NCBI GenBank assembly: GCA_035688305.1
Contig: DASSNC010000041.1
Location: 1 to 54,009 of the forward strand
Direction: 5' to 3'
Length of the DNA: 54,009 bases
Source: 66-474 sp035688305
GTDB lineage: Bacteria > Pseudomonadota > Gammaproteobacteria > Xanthomonadales > Rhodanobacteraceae
Numbering within the stretch: the stretch's first letter is position 1; every line of letters starts with the position of its first letter. Positions 18,084 through 26,609 of the stretch are shown piece after piece. The notes under the pieces are model-generated. The model saw nothing but the letters and a program-made list of their open reading frames with translations, ran no database searches and had not been told where the DNA came from. The position numbers and the translations under genes are program-made.

Positions 18084-19886
18084 ATGCTGAAGTTCGAGAT
18101 CGATCGCACCCGGCGAGGGATCGCGCGCATTCTGTGCCTCGTCGCGTTGGCGTTGGTCGCCACCACGGCCACGGCCCAACAGACAGGCCAGGATGACGGC
18201 TCGCCGACCATCCTCGCGCGCGACGCGAAGCTCTACGTCCACTACGACGGCTCGGTCGACGTCAGCGAGATCACGCGCGTCAATGCCGTGGCGCCGCGCA
18301 TCTTCCATCGCGACCTGGTTTTCCCGGGCCGGAAGGTCAAGCCCGACGATATATTTGTGCTGGAGGCGAGCGAAAACGACGCAACCGTGAACGCCGAGGT
18401 GACGCAACTCGGCGACGGCGTGCGCATCAGCATTCCGCAGCCGACACGCCGGATCGGACCAAGGGAATTCGATCTCGAGTACCGGCTGTTGTACGGCGTG
18501 CGCGATCAGCAACTGGATTGGCCGCTGACCTCGGCCAGCAACCCGCTGCCGGTGCAACAGGCAAGCCTGCGCGTGACCCTGCCGGAAGAAACCCCGTCCG
18601 ACCAGATCCACGCGCAATTCCAGCTCGACGGCGCGAATCTCGGCGGCGCGCACGCGGACAACGCGGTCACCGGCACCCACGTATCGCTCACGTGGCCGCA
18701 AGGCATCAAACCCGGGCAAGCGCTGAGCGCGGTGCTGACGTTCCCGGAGGTTTCCGATTCATCCATGGCCAGCAACACACCGCACGGGCCGGCCTGGTTG
18801 CACGACGGCCGGGCCTGGCTGGCGCTACTGGTCCTGTACTACCTCGTGGTGAAGTTCGCCTTCACCGGCCGCCGCGACAACCAGCCCGTCATCGCCGAGT
18901 ACGCAGCGCCGAGTGGTTGGTCGGCTGCGGCCGTGCGCCTGCTGTGGCACAACGGCTACGACCACAAGTGCTTCAGCGCGGGCATCCTCGGCATCGCGGC
19001 CAAGGGCGGGCTGACGCTCGACAAGCGGGCGGACGGTGCGTGGGTCGCCACGCGCACCGGCGCGGACGAGATTCCCGCGCTGACGCTCGACGAACGTGCG
19101 TTGCGCGCTGCCCTGTTCACGTTCAACCACACCATCACCTTTACGGGGCCGGATGCCGACAGCCTCGATGTCGCGGAGACCTCGTTCCGCGGCATTCTGG
19201 AGAGTCGCTGCGCCAGCGAACGTCCAATGAGTCTCGCCGGCCTGCTGATACCCGGCTGGATCATCGCAGTATTCGGCGCCGTGAACATGTACTCGGCCGG
19301 TCGCAATCCGGCCTATCTGGCCGCCGAACTGATCGGCGCGACGACGGTTGCCGCCATTGCGGTGGCAGTGTTGACCAAAACCGTGCCGGGCGGGCTGCTG
19401 CGGGCCATCAAGGTGCAGGGGCTCCTCGCCGCGGTCGTCTGCGTGGGTGCACGGCTCGCGGGCACCGGAACCATCCAGTGGCTCTGGATCGTTGCGCTGC
19501 TGGGGGGCCAGGTCGCCGCCGCCTGCTGGCTGCTGCGCCAGCACGGGAAGGAAACGCCATTGCTGCTGAAAATCCATGGCTTCCGCTGGTATCTCGCCAC
19601 GGCCGAGCAACAAGACATGCAGGCGCGCTACAAGCCGTCGCTGCATCCCGAGTTGCAGGCCAGCCTGCTGCCTTACGCGATGGCGCTGGATGTCGAGGTG
19701 GAATGGAACGCCCATTTCGTACGCACCGCGAAGGCCGCCGAGCCGCAGGATTTCATCGCCGGAATCGACCGCGAGTCCTCCGCGCACGCGGACGCGGCCG
19801 CTGATCTGTTGAACTTCGCGCAATCCATGGCGCGGCGCAACAATGAAGCCGCCGTCGCCATGCCACCAGTGACTTCAGACACATAA
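18084..19886 (+). CDS. second DUF2207 membrane protein, no Gly-rich tail
   Basis: A 600-residue paralogue of the 15627-17510 product. It shares the signal peptide, the N-terminal DUF2207 domain (YVHYDGSVDVSEITRVN, FHRDLVFPG) and the landmarks GYDHKCFSAGILGIAAKGG and KIHGFRWYLATAEQQ. It lacks the C-terminal Gly-rich segment and instead ends in an ordinary helical tail. ATG 18084 follows a GGAGG site. The arrangement suggests a tandem duplication with later divergence, the small tail-anchored gene now lying between the copies. The role is unknown; membrane location is inferred from the spans. Confidence 0.88.
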   Translation: MLKFEIDRTRRGIARILCLVALALVATTATAQQTGQDDGSPTILARDAKLYVHYDGSVDVSEITRVNAVAPRIFHRDLVFPGRKVKPDDIFVLEASENDATVNAEVTQLGDGVRISIPQPTRRIGPREFDLEYRLLYGVRDQQLDWPLTSASNPLPVQQASLRVTLPEETPSDQIHAQFQLDGANLGGAHADNAVTGTHVSLTWPQGIKPGQALSAVLTFPEVSDSSMASNTPHGPAWLHDGRAWLALLVLYYLVVKFAFTGRRDNQPVIAEYAAPSGWSAAAVRLLWHNGYDHKCFSAGILGIAAKGGLTLDKRADGAWVATRTGADEIPALTLDERALRAALFTFNHTITFTGPDADSLDVAETSFRGILESRCASERPMSLAGLLIPGWIIAVFGAVNMYSAGRNPAYLAAELIGATTVAAIAVAVLTKTVPGGLLRAIKVQGLLAAVVCVGARLAGTGTIQWLWIVALLGGQVAAACWLLRQHGKETPLLLKIHGFRWYLATAEQQDMQARYKPSLHPELQASLLPYAMALDVEVEWNAHFVRTAKAAEPQDFIAGIDRESSAHADAAADLLNFAQSMARRNNEAAVAMPPVTSDT

Positions 19887-19945
19887 ACCGCACGCGGATC
19901 GGTGCGATGCTTGGTGGACTGATTTCCCGTCCGCGGAGCATCCCG

Positions 19946-22072
19946 ATGCGACCCTACTGGCTGATCCTCGCCCTGAGCATTCCCCTGGCACCCACCATGG
20001 CCCACGCAAGCACCCCGCCTCCCGCGAGCACAAGCTCCACCAGCGCCGCCACGGACGATCCCTGGCTGTGGCTGGAAGCGACCCACAGCCCGCGCGCGCT
20101 GGATTGGGTGCACGCGCAGAACGCCATCACCAAAAAGGCGTTCATGGAAACGCCCGAGTTCAAGCAGACCCGCGGCGAAATCCTGCAGGTACTCGACTCC
20201 GAAGCGCGCATTCCCTACGTCGGCAAGATGGGGGATTACTACTACAACTTCTGGCAGGACAAGACCCACCCGCGCGGTATCTGGCGGCGCACCACCCTGG
20301 CCGAATACGCAAAGGCCGATCCGAAATGGGAAACGGTGCTCGACATCGATGCGCTGAACAAGGCCGAAGGCAAGCAGTGGGTGTTCAAGGGCGCGCAATG
20401 CATGAAGCCCGAGTTCGTGCATTGCCTGGTATCGCTGTCGCCGGGCGGCGGCGATGCCGTCGAGGTGCGCGAATTCGACATGGCCACCAAATCATTCGTG
20501 CAGGGCGGCTTCTTCCTGCCGGTCGCGAAAACGCAAATCAGCTGGATCGACGCCAACCACGTGTACGTCGGCACCGACTTCGGACCCGGCTCGATGACGA
20601 AATCGAGCTATCCGCGGATCGTCAAGGAATGGACCCGCGGCACGCCGCTGACCGCGGCGAAACTCGTGTATGAAGGCAAGCCCACCGACCTGGCCGTGAG
20701 TGCGTATCACGATCGCACCAAGGGTTTCGAGCGCGACTTCGTCTCCGTGCAGAAAGACTTCTACCACGGCACGATGTTCCAGCGCGTGGATGGCAAGCTC
20801 GTCAAGGTCGACATCCCGGAAGACGCCAACGCCGACGTGCACCGCCAATGGATGCTCGTTGAAACCAAGTCGCCGTGGACGACGGGCGGCAAGACCTGGC
20901 CCGCGGGCGCGCTGCTTGCGATGCACTATGCCGACTTCATGGCCGGCAAGCGCGACTTCACGGCCCTGTTCACGCCGGATGCGCACACCGCGCTGTCAGG
21001 CTACAGCTGGACACAACATCATCTGATCCTGGAGACCCTGCAGGACGTCAAAAGCCGGATCAGCGTGCTGACGCCGGAAGCCGACGGCAAATGGTCGAGC
21101 GCGCCGCTGCCCGGCGTGCCCGACAACAGCACCGTGGGCGCCAGCGCGGTCGATGCCGACCACAGCGACGCCTACTGGCTCAATGTCACTGGCTTCCTGA
21201 CGCCCTCCACGCTGGAGATGGGCACCATCGGCCAGGGCGCCGCCAAGGTGCTGAAGCAGGAGCCTGCGTTTTTCGATGCCTCGAAGTACGTCGTCAGCCA
21301 GCACTTCGTGACCAGCAAGGATGGCACTCGCGTGCCCTACTTCGAGATCGCTCCCAAAGACATGAAACTGGACGGCAAGAACCGCGTACTCGAATACGGC
21401 TATGGCGGATTCGAAGTCTCCTTGCTGCCGCATTATTCCGGCACCATCGGCCGCGCCTGGCTGAGCCGCGGCGGCGTGTATGTGGTCGCCAACATCCGCG
21501 GCGGCGGAGAATATGGACCGGAGTGGCACAAGGCCGCACTCAAGGCCAATCGTCCCAAGGCCTACCAGGATTTCGCGGCAGTCGCCGAAGACCTGATCAA
21601 GCGCGGCGTCACCTCCCCGCAACACCTCGGCGCCGAGGGCGGCAGCAACGGTGGCCTGCTGATGGGCAACATGCTCACCGAGTACCCGCAACTCTACGGC
21701 GCGATTTCGTGCGAAGTGCCGTTGCTCGACATGAAGCGCTACATCCATCTCGACGCCGGCGCCTCGTGGATGGCCGAATACGGCAACCCGGATGATCCGA
21801 AACAGTGGGCGTTCATCAAGAAGTTCTCCCCGTACCAGAACGTCAAGCCGGGGATGAAATACCCGGACGTATTGTTCTACACCACCACCAGCGACGACCG
21901 CGTCGGCCCGCAACAGGCGCGCAAGATGGCGGCGAAGATGGAGGCCATGGGTTACAAGAACGTGTGGTTCTTTGAAAACACCGAAGGCGGCCACGGCGCC
22001 GGTGCCGACAACGCGCAGGCTGCCACCATGCACGCGCTGGCCTACGATTTCCTGTGGGACAAGTTGAAATGA
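19946..22072 (+). CDS. secreted prolyl oligopeptidase (S9A) family peptidase
   Basis: A 708-residue serine peptidase. An N-terminal signal peptide (ATG 19946, GGAG site 7 nt upstream) is followed by the beta-propeller domain starting at DDPWLWLEATHSPRALDWV, then the alpha/beta-hydrolase domain. Catalytic residues are visible: Ser in GGSNGG, Asp in TTSDDRVGP and His in TEGGHGAG. NIRGGGEYGPEWH is the oxyanion-region motif of the S9A family. The export signal predicts a periplasmic enzyme that cleaves short peptides after proline or related residues. It ends 23 nt before a strong terminator and reads as a single-gene unit. Confidence 0.93.
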   Translation: MRPYWLILALSIPLAPTMAHASTPPPASTSSTSAATDDPWLWLEATHSPRALDWVHAQNAITKKAFMETPEFKQTRGEILQVLDSEARIPYVGKMGDYYYNFWQDKTHPRGIWRRTTLAEYAKADPKWETVLDIDALNKAEGKQWVFKGAQCMKPEFVHCLVSLSPGGGDAVEVREFDMATKSFVQGGFFLPVAKTQISWIDANHVYVGTDFGPGSMTKSSYPRIVKEWTRGTPLTAAKLVYEGKPTDLAVSAYHDRTKGFERDFVSVQKDFYHGTMFQRVDGKLVKVDIPEDANADVHRQWMLVETKSPWTTGGKTWPAGALLAMHYADFMAGKRDFTALFTPDAHTALSGYSWTQHHLILETLQDVKSRISVLTPEADGKWSSAPLPGVPDNSTVGASAVDADHSDAYWLNVTGFLTPSTLEMGTIGQGAAKVLKQEPAFFDASKYVVSQHFVTSKDGTRVPYFEIAPKDMKLDGKNRVLEYGYGGFEVSLLPHYSGTIGRAWLSRGGVYVVANIRGGGEYGPEWHKAALKANRPKAYQDFAAVAEDLIKRGVTSPQHLGAEGGSNGGLLMGNMLTEYPQLYGAISCEVPLLDMKRYIHLDAGASWMAEYGNPDDPKQWAFIKKFSPYQNVKPGMKYPDVLFYTTTSDDRVGPQQARKMAAKMEAMGYKNVWFFENTEGGHGAGADNAQAATMHALAYDFLWDKLK

Positions 22073-22095
22073 CGTCTTGAGCGATGCTGAACCGG

Positions 22096-22120
22096 AAGCC
22101 CCGCCCAGCGCGGGGCTTTT
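22096..22120 (+). terminator. Rho-independent terminator after the oligopeptidase gene
   Basis: AAGCCCCGC and GCGGGGCTT arms flank a short loop and are followed by T's. The hairpin is almost the same as that after hppA. Confidence 0.88.
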
Positions 22121-22259
22121 CGTTTGCGTCGTTGCTTGCAAGGCTTGATCTCCAATGGCAAGCGCCTCGCGGCTGGCCGGACACCGGCAGCCACTGCCTC
22201 GACCCTATGGACGCGCGAGCGGGTGCACGGCGCGGGCGTTGTGCGTGGCCGCGATCGCG

Positions 22260-22265
22260 TAAAAT
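22260..22265 (+). promoter_or_regulatory. probable -10 element of ppa
   Basis: TAAAAT lies 24 nt before the ppa start. A TTGTGC at 22239-22244 could serve as -35 with a 15-nt spacer, shorter than ideal. Confidence 0.4.
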
Positions 22266-22289
22266 GCGCGGTTTCCGAAGGACATCCCC

Positions 22290-22838
22290 ATGGGCCTGGA
22301 CCTCGTCCCCGCCGGCCGCAACGTGCCGGATGAAATCAACGTCATCATCGAAATTCCGAAGGATGCCGAACCGGTCAAGTACGAGGTCGACAAGGCCTCG
22401 GGTGCGATCTTCGTCGATCGCGTGCTCTCGACGCCCATGCGCTACCCGTGCAACTACGGCTACGTGCCCAACACGCTGTCGGGCGATGGCGATCCGGCCG
22501 ATGCGCTGGTTCTGCTGCCGCTGCCATTGATCGCGGGATCGGTGATCCGCTGCCGCCCGGTCGGCATGCTCAACATGGACGACGAGGCCGGCGGCGACGC
22601 CAAGCTGATCGTCGTGCCCGCCGACAAGGTGTTCAAGGGTTACGCCCACATCCGCGACATCAACGACGCACCGCAACACTGGCGCGACCGCATCGCGCAC
22701 TTCTTCGAACACTACAAGGATCTGGAAGCCGGCAAGTGGGTGAAGATTTCCGGCTGGGGCGACGCTGCCGCCGCGTGCGAGGAAATCCGCGTGTCAGTGG
22801 AGCGCTACCAGAATGCACCGGAAAAGCCGAACTTCTAG
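22290..22838 (+). CDS. ppa: family I inorganic pyrophosphatase
   Basis: Soluble cytoplasmic enzyme (182 aa) hydrolysing PPi to two phosphates, drawing biosynthetic reactions forward. Family I landmarks are present: INVIIEIPKDAEPVKYEVDK, VDRVLSTPMRYPCNYGYVPNT, the metal-binding D-G-D-PAD-AL (SGDGDPADALVLLP) and the later DDEAGGDAKLIVVP and FFEHYKDLE. The start has an AAGGA site. It competes for PPi with the membrane pump (hppA) and PPi-PFK (pfp) encoded in the same window. A repeat element follows the stop codon. Confidence 0.96.
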   Translation: MGLDLVPAGRNVPDEINVIIEIPKDAEPVKYEVDKASGAIFVDRVLSTPMRYPCNYGYVPNTLSGDGDPADALVLLPLPLIAGSVIRCRPVGMLNMDDEAGGDAKLIVVPADKVFKGYAHIRDINDAPQHWRDRIAHFFEHYKDLEAGKWVKISGWGDAAAACEEIRVSVERYQNAPEKPNF

Positions 22839-22850
22839 TCATCCAAGTCC

Positions 22851-22953
22851 GGGGTCAGAGTGCAATTTCGTCTGAGGTGATCTCGTTGCAGGCGGAGCTT
22901 GCCCGAAATTGCACTCTGACCCCGAGCCCCGGACTCTGACCCCGAGTCCCCGG
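22851..22953. repeat. inverted-repeat element between ppa and pyk
   Basis: A perfect 20-bp inverted repeat has arms 22851-22870 (GGGGTCAGAGTGCAATTTCG) and 22904-22923, with 33 bp between. The right arm overlaps a tandem duplication of ~20 bp (22913-22932 and 22933-22953, both starting ACTCTGACCCC). Elements with GGGGTCAGAGTGCAATTT ends are dispersed in many proteobacterial genomes and are thought to be non-autonomous, REP/MITE-like sequences; that identification is from memory. It fills nearly the whole ppa-pyk gap. Confidence 0.8.
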
Positions 22954-22978
22954 TTGCCGCTTGTGCTAGCGTTGCGGA

Positions 22979-24448
22979 ATGAGCAAACAAACCCGCCGCA
23001 CCCGCATCGTCGCCACCCTGGGGCCCGCCACCGACGCACCCGGCATGCTGGAAAACGTGCTGCGCGAGGGCGTGGATGTTGTCCGCCTGAACCTCTCGCA
23101 CGGCAATGCCGAGGACCATCTGCGACGCGCCGCCGAAGTGCGCGCTGTCGCAAAAAATCTTGGGCGCGAGGTGGGCGTGCTGGCGGACTTGCAAGGCCCG
23201 AAGATCCGCATCGAAACCTTCGCCAACGGGCCGGTGACACTCGACACCGACGCCCCATTCACGCTCGATTGCCGCGCCGATGCACCGCCGGGCGACGCCA
23301 CGCGCGTGGGCGTGAGCTACCTCGGACTGCCCGACGACGTGCAGGCCGGCGACCGGTTGCTGTTGGACGACGGGCTGGTGGAACTCGAGATCGAAAAGGT
23401 TGATGGCGAGCAGATCCATTGCCGCGTCGTGGTCGGTGGCAAGCTGTCCGATCGCAAGGGCCTCAACCGCCGGGGCGGTGGCCTGTCACTGGATGCGCTC
23501 TCGGACAAGGACCGCGCCGACATCGAGTTGGCGGCCCGGATGGAAGTCGATTTTCTTGCGGTCTCGTTCGTGCGCTGCGCCGACGACGTGCGCCAGGCAC
23601 GCAAGCTGTTGCGCGGGGCAGGCGGCGGCGCGCGCGTGGTGGCCAAGATCGAGCGCGCCGAAGCCATCGAGGTGCTGGAAGAGATCATCGATGCATCCGA
23701 CGTCGTGATGGTCGCGCGCGGCGACCTCGGCGTTGAAATCGGCGACGCGGAACTGCCCGGCCTGCAAAAGAAGATCATCCGCGAGGCGCTGACGCGCAAC
23801 CGCGTGGTGATTACTGCCACCCAGATGCTGCAGTCGATGGTCGAATCGCCAATCCCGACACGCGCCGAGGTGCTCGATGTGGCCAACGCGGTGATCGATG
23901 GCACCGACGCGGTGATGCTGTCGGCCGAATCCGCGACAGGCAGGCACCCCGATGTCGCGGTGGCGGCCATGAACCGCATCTGCCTTGGCGCTGAACGCCA
24001 GTTCCAGTCGGTCGAGGGCATCTCCAGGCTGTCGCACCGTCTGGATCGTGGCGACCAGGCCATCGCGATGGCCGCGATGTTCCTGGCCACGCAACTGCCG
24101 GTGCGCGCGGTGGTCGCGCTGACCGAATCCGGGACCACCGCGCAATGGTTGTCACGCTACCGGACCTCGGTGCCGATCTTCGCGGCTTCGCGCAGCGCCG
24201 AGGCACGCCGGCGCATGCTGCTGCTACGCGACGTCAAGCCCATGACCTTCGATGTCCGCGACGCCGCCCACCCCGCCCAGGTCGTTCGCGAAATCCTCGA
24301 GCAACTGTTCGAACGCGGCGAGCTGGCCGCGGATGACCGGATCCTGGTGACCCACGGCGACCAGACTGGTCGTGGCGGCCGCACCAACACCATGAAGTTG
24401 CTGCGCATGGGCGCGGACGGGATCGCGGAGAGTCTGAGGGATTTGTGA
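22979..24448 (+). CDS. pyk: pyruvate kinase
   Basis: Cytoplasmic glycolytic enzyme (489 aa) converting PEP + ADP to pyruvate + ATP. Landmarks: RIVATLGPAT at the N-terminus, RLNLSHG, LADLQGPKIRIE, VSFVR, the active-site KIERAEAIE, MVARGDLGVEIG, ITATQMLQSM and GTDAVMLSAESATG; the C-terminal domain follows. The length is normal. The start ATG 22979 has only a weak site. The repeat element ends 25 nt upstream, so the pyk promoter must lie inside or upstream of that element. It follows ppa and is followed by a small secreted protein and fba, giving a short glycolytic neighbourhood. Confidence 0.96.
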   Translation: MSKQTRRTRIVATLGPATDAPGMLENVLREGVDVVRLNLSHGNAEDHLRRAAEVRAVAKNLGREVGVLADLQGPKIRIETFANGPVTLDTDAPFTLDCRADAPPGDATRVGVSYLGLPDDVQAGDRLLLDDGLVELEIEKVDGEQIHCRVVVGGKLSDRKGLNRRGGGLSLDALSDKDRADIELAARMEVDFLAVSFVRCADDVRQARKLLRGAGGGARVVAKIERAEAIEVLEEIIDASDVVMVARGDLGVEIGDAELPGLQKKIIREALTRNRVVITATQMLQSMVESPIPTRAEVLDVANAVIDGTDAVMLSAESATGRHPDVAVAAMNRICLGAERQFQSVEGISRLSHRLDRGDQAIAMAAMFLATQLPVRAVVALTESGTTAQWLSRYRTSVPIFAASRSAEARRRMLLLRDVKPMTFDVRDAAHPAQVVREILEQLFERGELAADDRILVTHGDQTGRGGRTNTMKLLRMGADGIAESLRDL

Positions 24449-24551
24449 CGAGAGCCGGGACTCGCAACCTGAAATGACGGCCACCTTTTGTTCACCCTGA
24501 ATCGCGCATAGTGCACACAAGCACACCATCGCGCCACGCGGAATCACCGAT

Positions 24552-24995
24552 ATGAGAACACGCATCTTTGCCATTGCCGGACTGGTTGCTGCCGTCGCCG
24601 CCAGCGCTGCCGCGGCCACCATCAACGTGCTCGCGGTCACGCCCGACCAGCTGACCAGCTATTGGGTGATGACCAACACCTCGCTGACGGTTGACGTGCC
24701 CAACAGTGGTCACGGCATGGACCGGCCGACCTGTGCGGCGGTCACCTACATGATCGGCTCGGACGGCGCGACCCATGACATCGTGGTGCGCAACACCATT
24801 CCCATGGGCGATCTGAAGTCGGTTGCGGCCAGTGCCGTGAAGAACATGCATTACTCGCCAACCACCACGAACAGTGCGCGCCAACCGGTGTTCACCTACA
24901 TCATCGTGCCGTTCAACCTGCCGGAAGATCCGGCGGCCCGCAAGCGGATCACCGATGCGTGCGCGTTGAAGGATTTCCCCAACGCCTACCGCTGA
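24552..24995 (+). CDS. secreted TonB-C-like domain protein
   Basis: A 147-residue protein with a signal peptide (MRTRIFAIAGLVAAVAASAAAA). The mature domain has the outline of a TonB C-terminal fold: CAAVTYMIGSDGATHDIVVRN, then AASAVKNMHYSPTTTNSARQP and YIIVPFNLP. There is no membrane-embedded anchor or proline-rich spacer, so it is not itself a TonB protein. Two cysteines could form a disulfide in the periplasm. It lies between pyk and fba, without obvious linkage to glycolysis. The fold assignment is by pattern only. Confidence 0.7.
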   Translation: MRTRIFAIAGLVAAVAASAAAATINVLAVTPDQLTSYWVMTNTSLTVDVPNSGHGMDRPTCAAVTYMIGSDGATHDIVVRNTIPMGDLKSVAASAVKNMHYSPTTTNSARQPVFTYIIVPFNLPEDPAARKRITDACALKDFPNAYR

Positions 24996-25017
24996 GGCCA
25001 AAAGCCGCGCGTTCTCC

Positions 25018-25023
25018 TATAAT
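25018..25023 (+). promoter_or_regulatory. -10 element of fba
   Basis: A perfect TATAAT lies 32 nt before the fba start. No clear -35 hexamer is seen at the usual distance. Confidence 0.5.
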
Positions 25024-25055
25024 TGGCGGTCCCCCGACTGCAGCGGAACACCGCC

Positions 25056-26066
25056 ATGAGCATCGATCAACTGGAAGCCGTCGCGCAGGCGATGGTCGCG
25101 CCCGGCAAGGGCATCATCGCGATCGACGAATCCACCGGCACCATCAAGAAGCGCTTCGATGCAGTTGGCGTGCCGGACTCCGAAGAGCACCGCCGCGCCT
25201 ACCGCGAGATGCTGCTGACCGCGCCGGGGCTGAACGCACACATCTCCGGTGCGATCCTGTACGACGAGACGATCCGCCAGTCGACCAAGGCCGGCGTACC
25301 GTTCACCAAGGTGATGAAAGACGCCGGCATCATCCCCGGTATCAAGGTCGACATGGGCGCCAAGCCGCTGGCCGGCTTCCCGGGTGAGTTGGTCACGGAA
25401 GGGCTGGATGGCCTGCGCGAACGTCTTGCCGAATACGTGAAGTTCGGCGCCGAGTTCGCCAAGTGGCGCGCGGTGATCACCATCGGCGAGGACATGCCGT
25501 CGAGCACCTGCATCGAAGCCAACAGCCACGCGCTGGCGCGTTACGCCGCGCTGTGCCAGGAAGCCGGCATCGTGCCGATGGTCGAGCCCGAAGTGCTGAT
25601 GGACGGCGACCACGACATCGAGACCTGCTACGAAGTCACCGAAGCCACGCTGCGCTCGCTGTTCGCGGCGTTGTACGAACAGAACGTGATGCTGGAAGGC
25701 ACCATCCTCAAGGCCAGCATGGTGATTTCCGGCAAGAGTTGCCCCGAGCAAGCCGGCATCGAGGAAGTCGCCGAATCGACCATCCTGTGCCTGAAGTCGG
25801 CGGTGCCGGCGGTGCTGCCGGGCGTGGTGTTCCTGTCCGGCGGCCAAAGCGACGAGGACGCCACCGCGCACCTGAACGCCATGAACCAGCTCGGCCCGCA
25901 CCCGTGGCCGTTGTCGTTCTCGTATGGCCGCGCGATGCAACAGGCGGCCTTGCACCTGTGGGCGAAGGATATGGACGGCAACTTCGCCGCCGCGCAGAAA
26001 ATCGTGGTCGAGCGCGCGCGCGACAACGGACTGGCGGCACTGGGCCAGTGGAAAAAGGCGGCCTGA
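25056..26066 (+). CDS. fba: class I fructose-bisphosphate aldolase
   Basis: Cytoplasmic, Schiff-base-forming aldolase (336 aa) that splits fructose 1,6-bisphosphate to triose phosphates. Landmarks are GKGIIAIDESTGTIKKRF, ILYDETIRQ, GIIPGIKVDMG, MVEPEVLMDGDHDIETCY and FLSGGQSDEDATAHLNAMN. The Schiff-base lysine is K219 in EGTILKASMV (commonly EGTLLKPNMV). The start is ATG 25056; the in-frame sequence further upstream contains the TATAAT box and is not coding. Oddity: the last codons, encoding W-K-K-A-A-stop, are themselves the first unit of a ~91-bp direct repeat that continues downstream. Confidence 0.95.
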   Translation: MSIDQLEAVAQAMVAPGKGIIAIDESTGTIKKRFDAVGVPDSEEHRRAYREMLLTAPGLNAHISGAILYDETIRQSTKAGVPFTKVMKDAGIIPGIKVDMGAKPLAGFPGELVTEGLDGLRERLAEYVKFGAEFAKWRAVITIGEDMPSSTCIEANSHALARYAALCQEAGIVPMVEPEVLMDGDHDIETCYEVTEATLRSLFAALYEQNVMLEGTILKASMVISGKSCPEQAGIEEVAESTILCLKSAVPAVLPGVVFLSGGQSDEDATAHLNAMNQLGPHPWPLSFSYGRAMQQAALHLWAKDMDGNFAAAQKIVVERARDNGLAALGQWKKAA

Positions 26067-26252
26067 GCCACGGGTTTTTCCGCAGGTTGGGCGGAACGCA
26101 GTGATGCCCAACACTGCCTGCCCGAGCATGCGGGCGTAGTGGAAGAACGCGGCCTGAGCGACAAGCCACCCTGTAGGTTGGGCTGAACGCAGTGATGCCC
26201 AACATCTTGCCCGAGCACGTTGCGTCAGGCAGTGGAAGATGGTGGCGTAGCA
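26047..26252. repeat. three direct ~91-bp repeats beginning in the end of fba
   Basis: AGTGGAA-type starts recur at 26047, 26138 and 26231. Units 1 and 2 share a GCGGCCTGAGC segment and then (T/C)AGGTTGGGC(G/T)GAACGCAGTGATGCCCAACA (26083 and 26174 onward), followed by TGCCCGAGCA. Unit 3 keeps only the start. The GTTGGGC...GCCCAAC part is itself an imperfect palindrome resembling a REP sequence found in many proteobacteria. Unit 1 overlaps the fba stop codon. Confidence 0.75.
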
Positions 26253-26266
26253 CCTTGAGAGGAGTT

Positions 26267-26362
26267 TCGCGCGCGGAGCGCGCGACCCACTTTCCTTTCG
26301 GGGAAAGTGGGCAAAGCCATTGCGCCGGGCATGACGGTTTCGTCGACGTCGTGTCGACGAAA
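26267..26362. repeat. three consecutive perfect hairpins
   Basis: Three inverted repeats follow each other: TCGCGCGC/GCGCGCGA (26267-26285), CCCACTTTCC/GGAAAGTGGG (26286-26311) and TTTCGTCGAC/GTCGACGAAA (26338-26362). The middle one, with the text GACCCACTTTCC, resembles a dispersed Xanthomonadales repeat. No T-run follows, so they are not terminators of the standard type. Confidence 0.7.
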
Positions 26363-26609
26363 CTCCCATGCGCTTCTCGCGCCAAGCGGGCCGGCGCGAA
26401 CTCGCACGTCCCTGTGCTCGAACATGCACGCCTTGCTCCCGCTTGGCGCTGCGATGCTCGGCGTCATGCAACGGCGCGTTCCTCGCTTCGTTGCCGGCCA
26501 TCCGTGGCCTAACCTGTGGCTGGAACAAACTATCCGCTTCGCGGACGCCTTTTTTCCAAACCGTTGCATCCCGCACGAATTCTTTCTATCTTGATGGAAA
26601 GATATATGG
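26363..26609. other. non-coding remainder of the fba-metF gap
   Basis: No convincing reading frame. It contains another GGCCATCCGTGGCC palindrome (26496-26509), related to the hairpins seen between 6S RNA and fau. A small TATCTT/AAGATA hairpin lies at about 26586-26603, just before metF. No SAH or SAM riboswitch was recognised. Confidence 0.5.

Noticed and set aside
26267..26362. Rho-independent terminator for fba
   Set aside because: The three perfect stems lack a following T-run and look like dispersed repeats.
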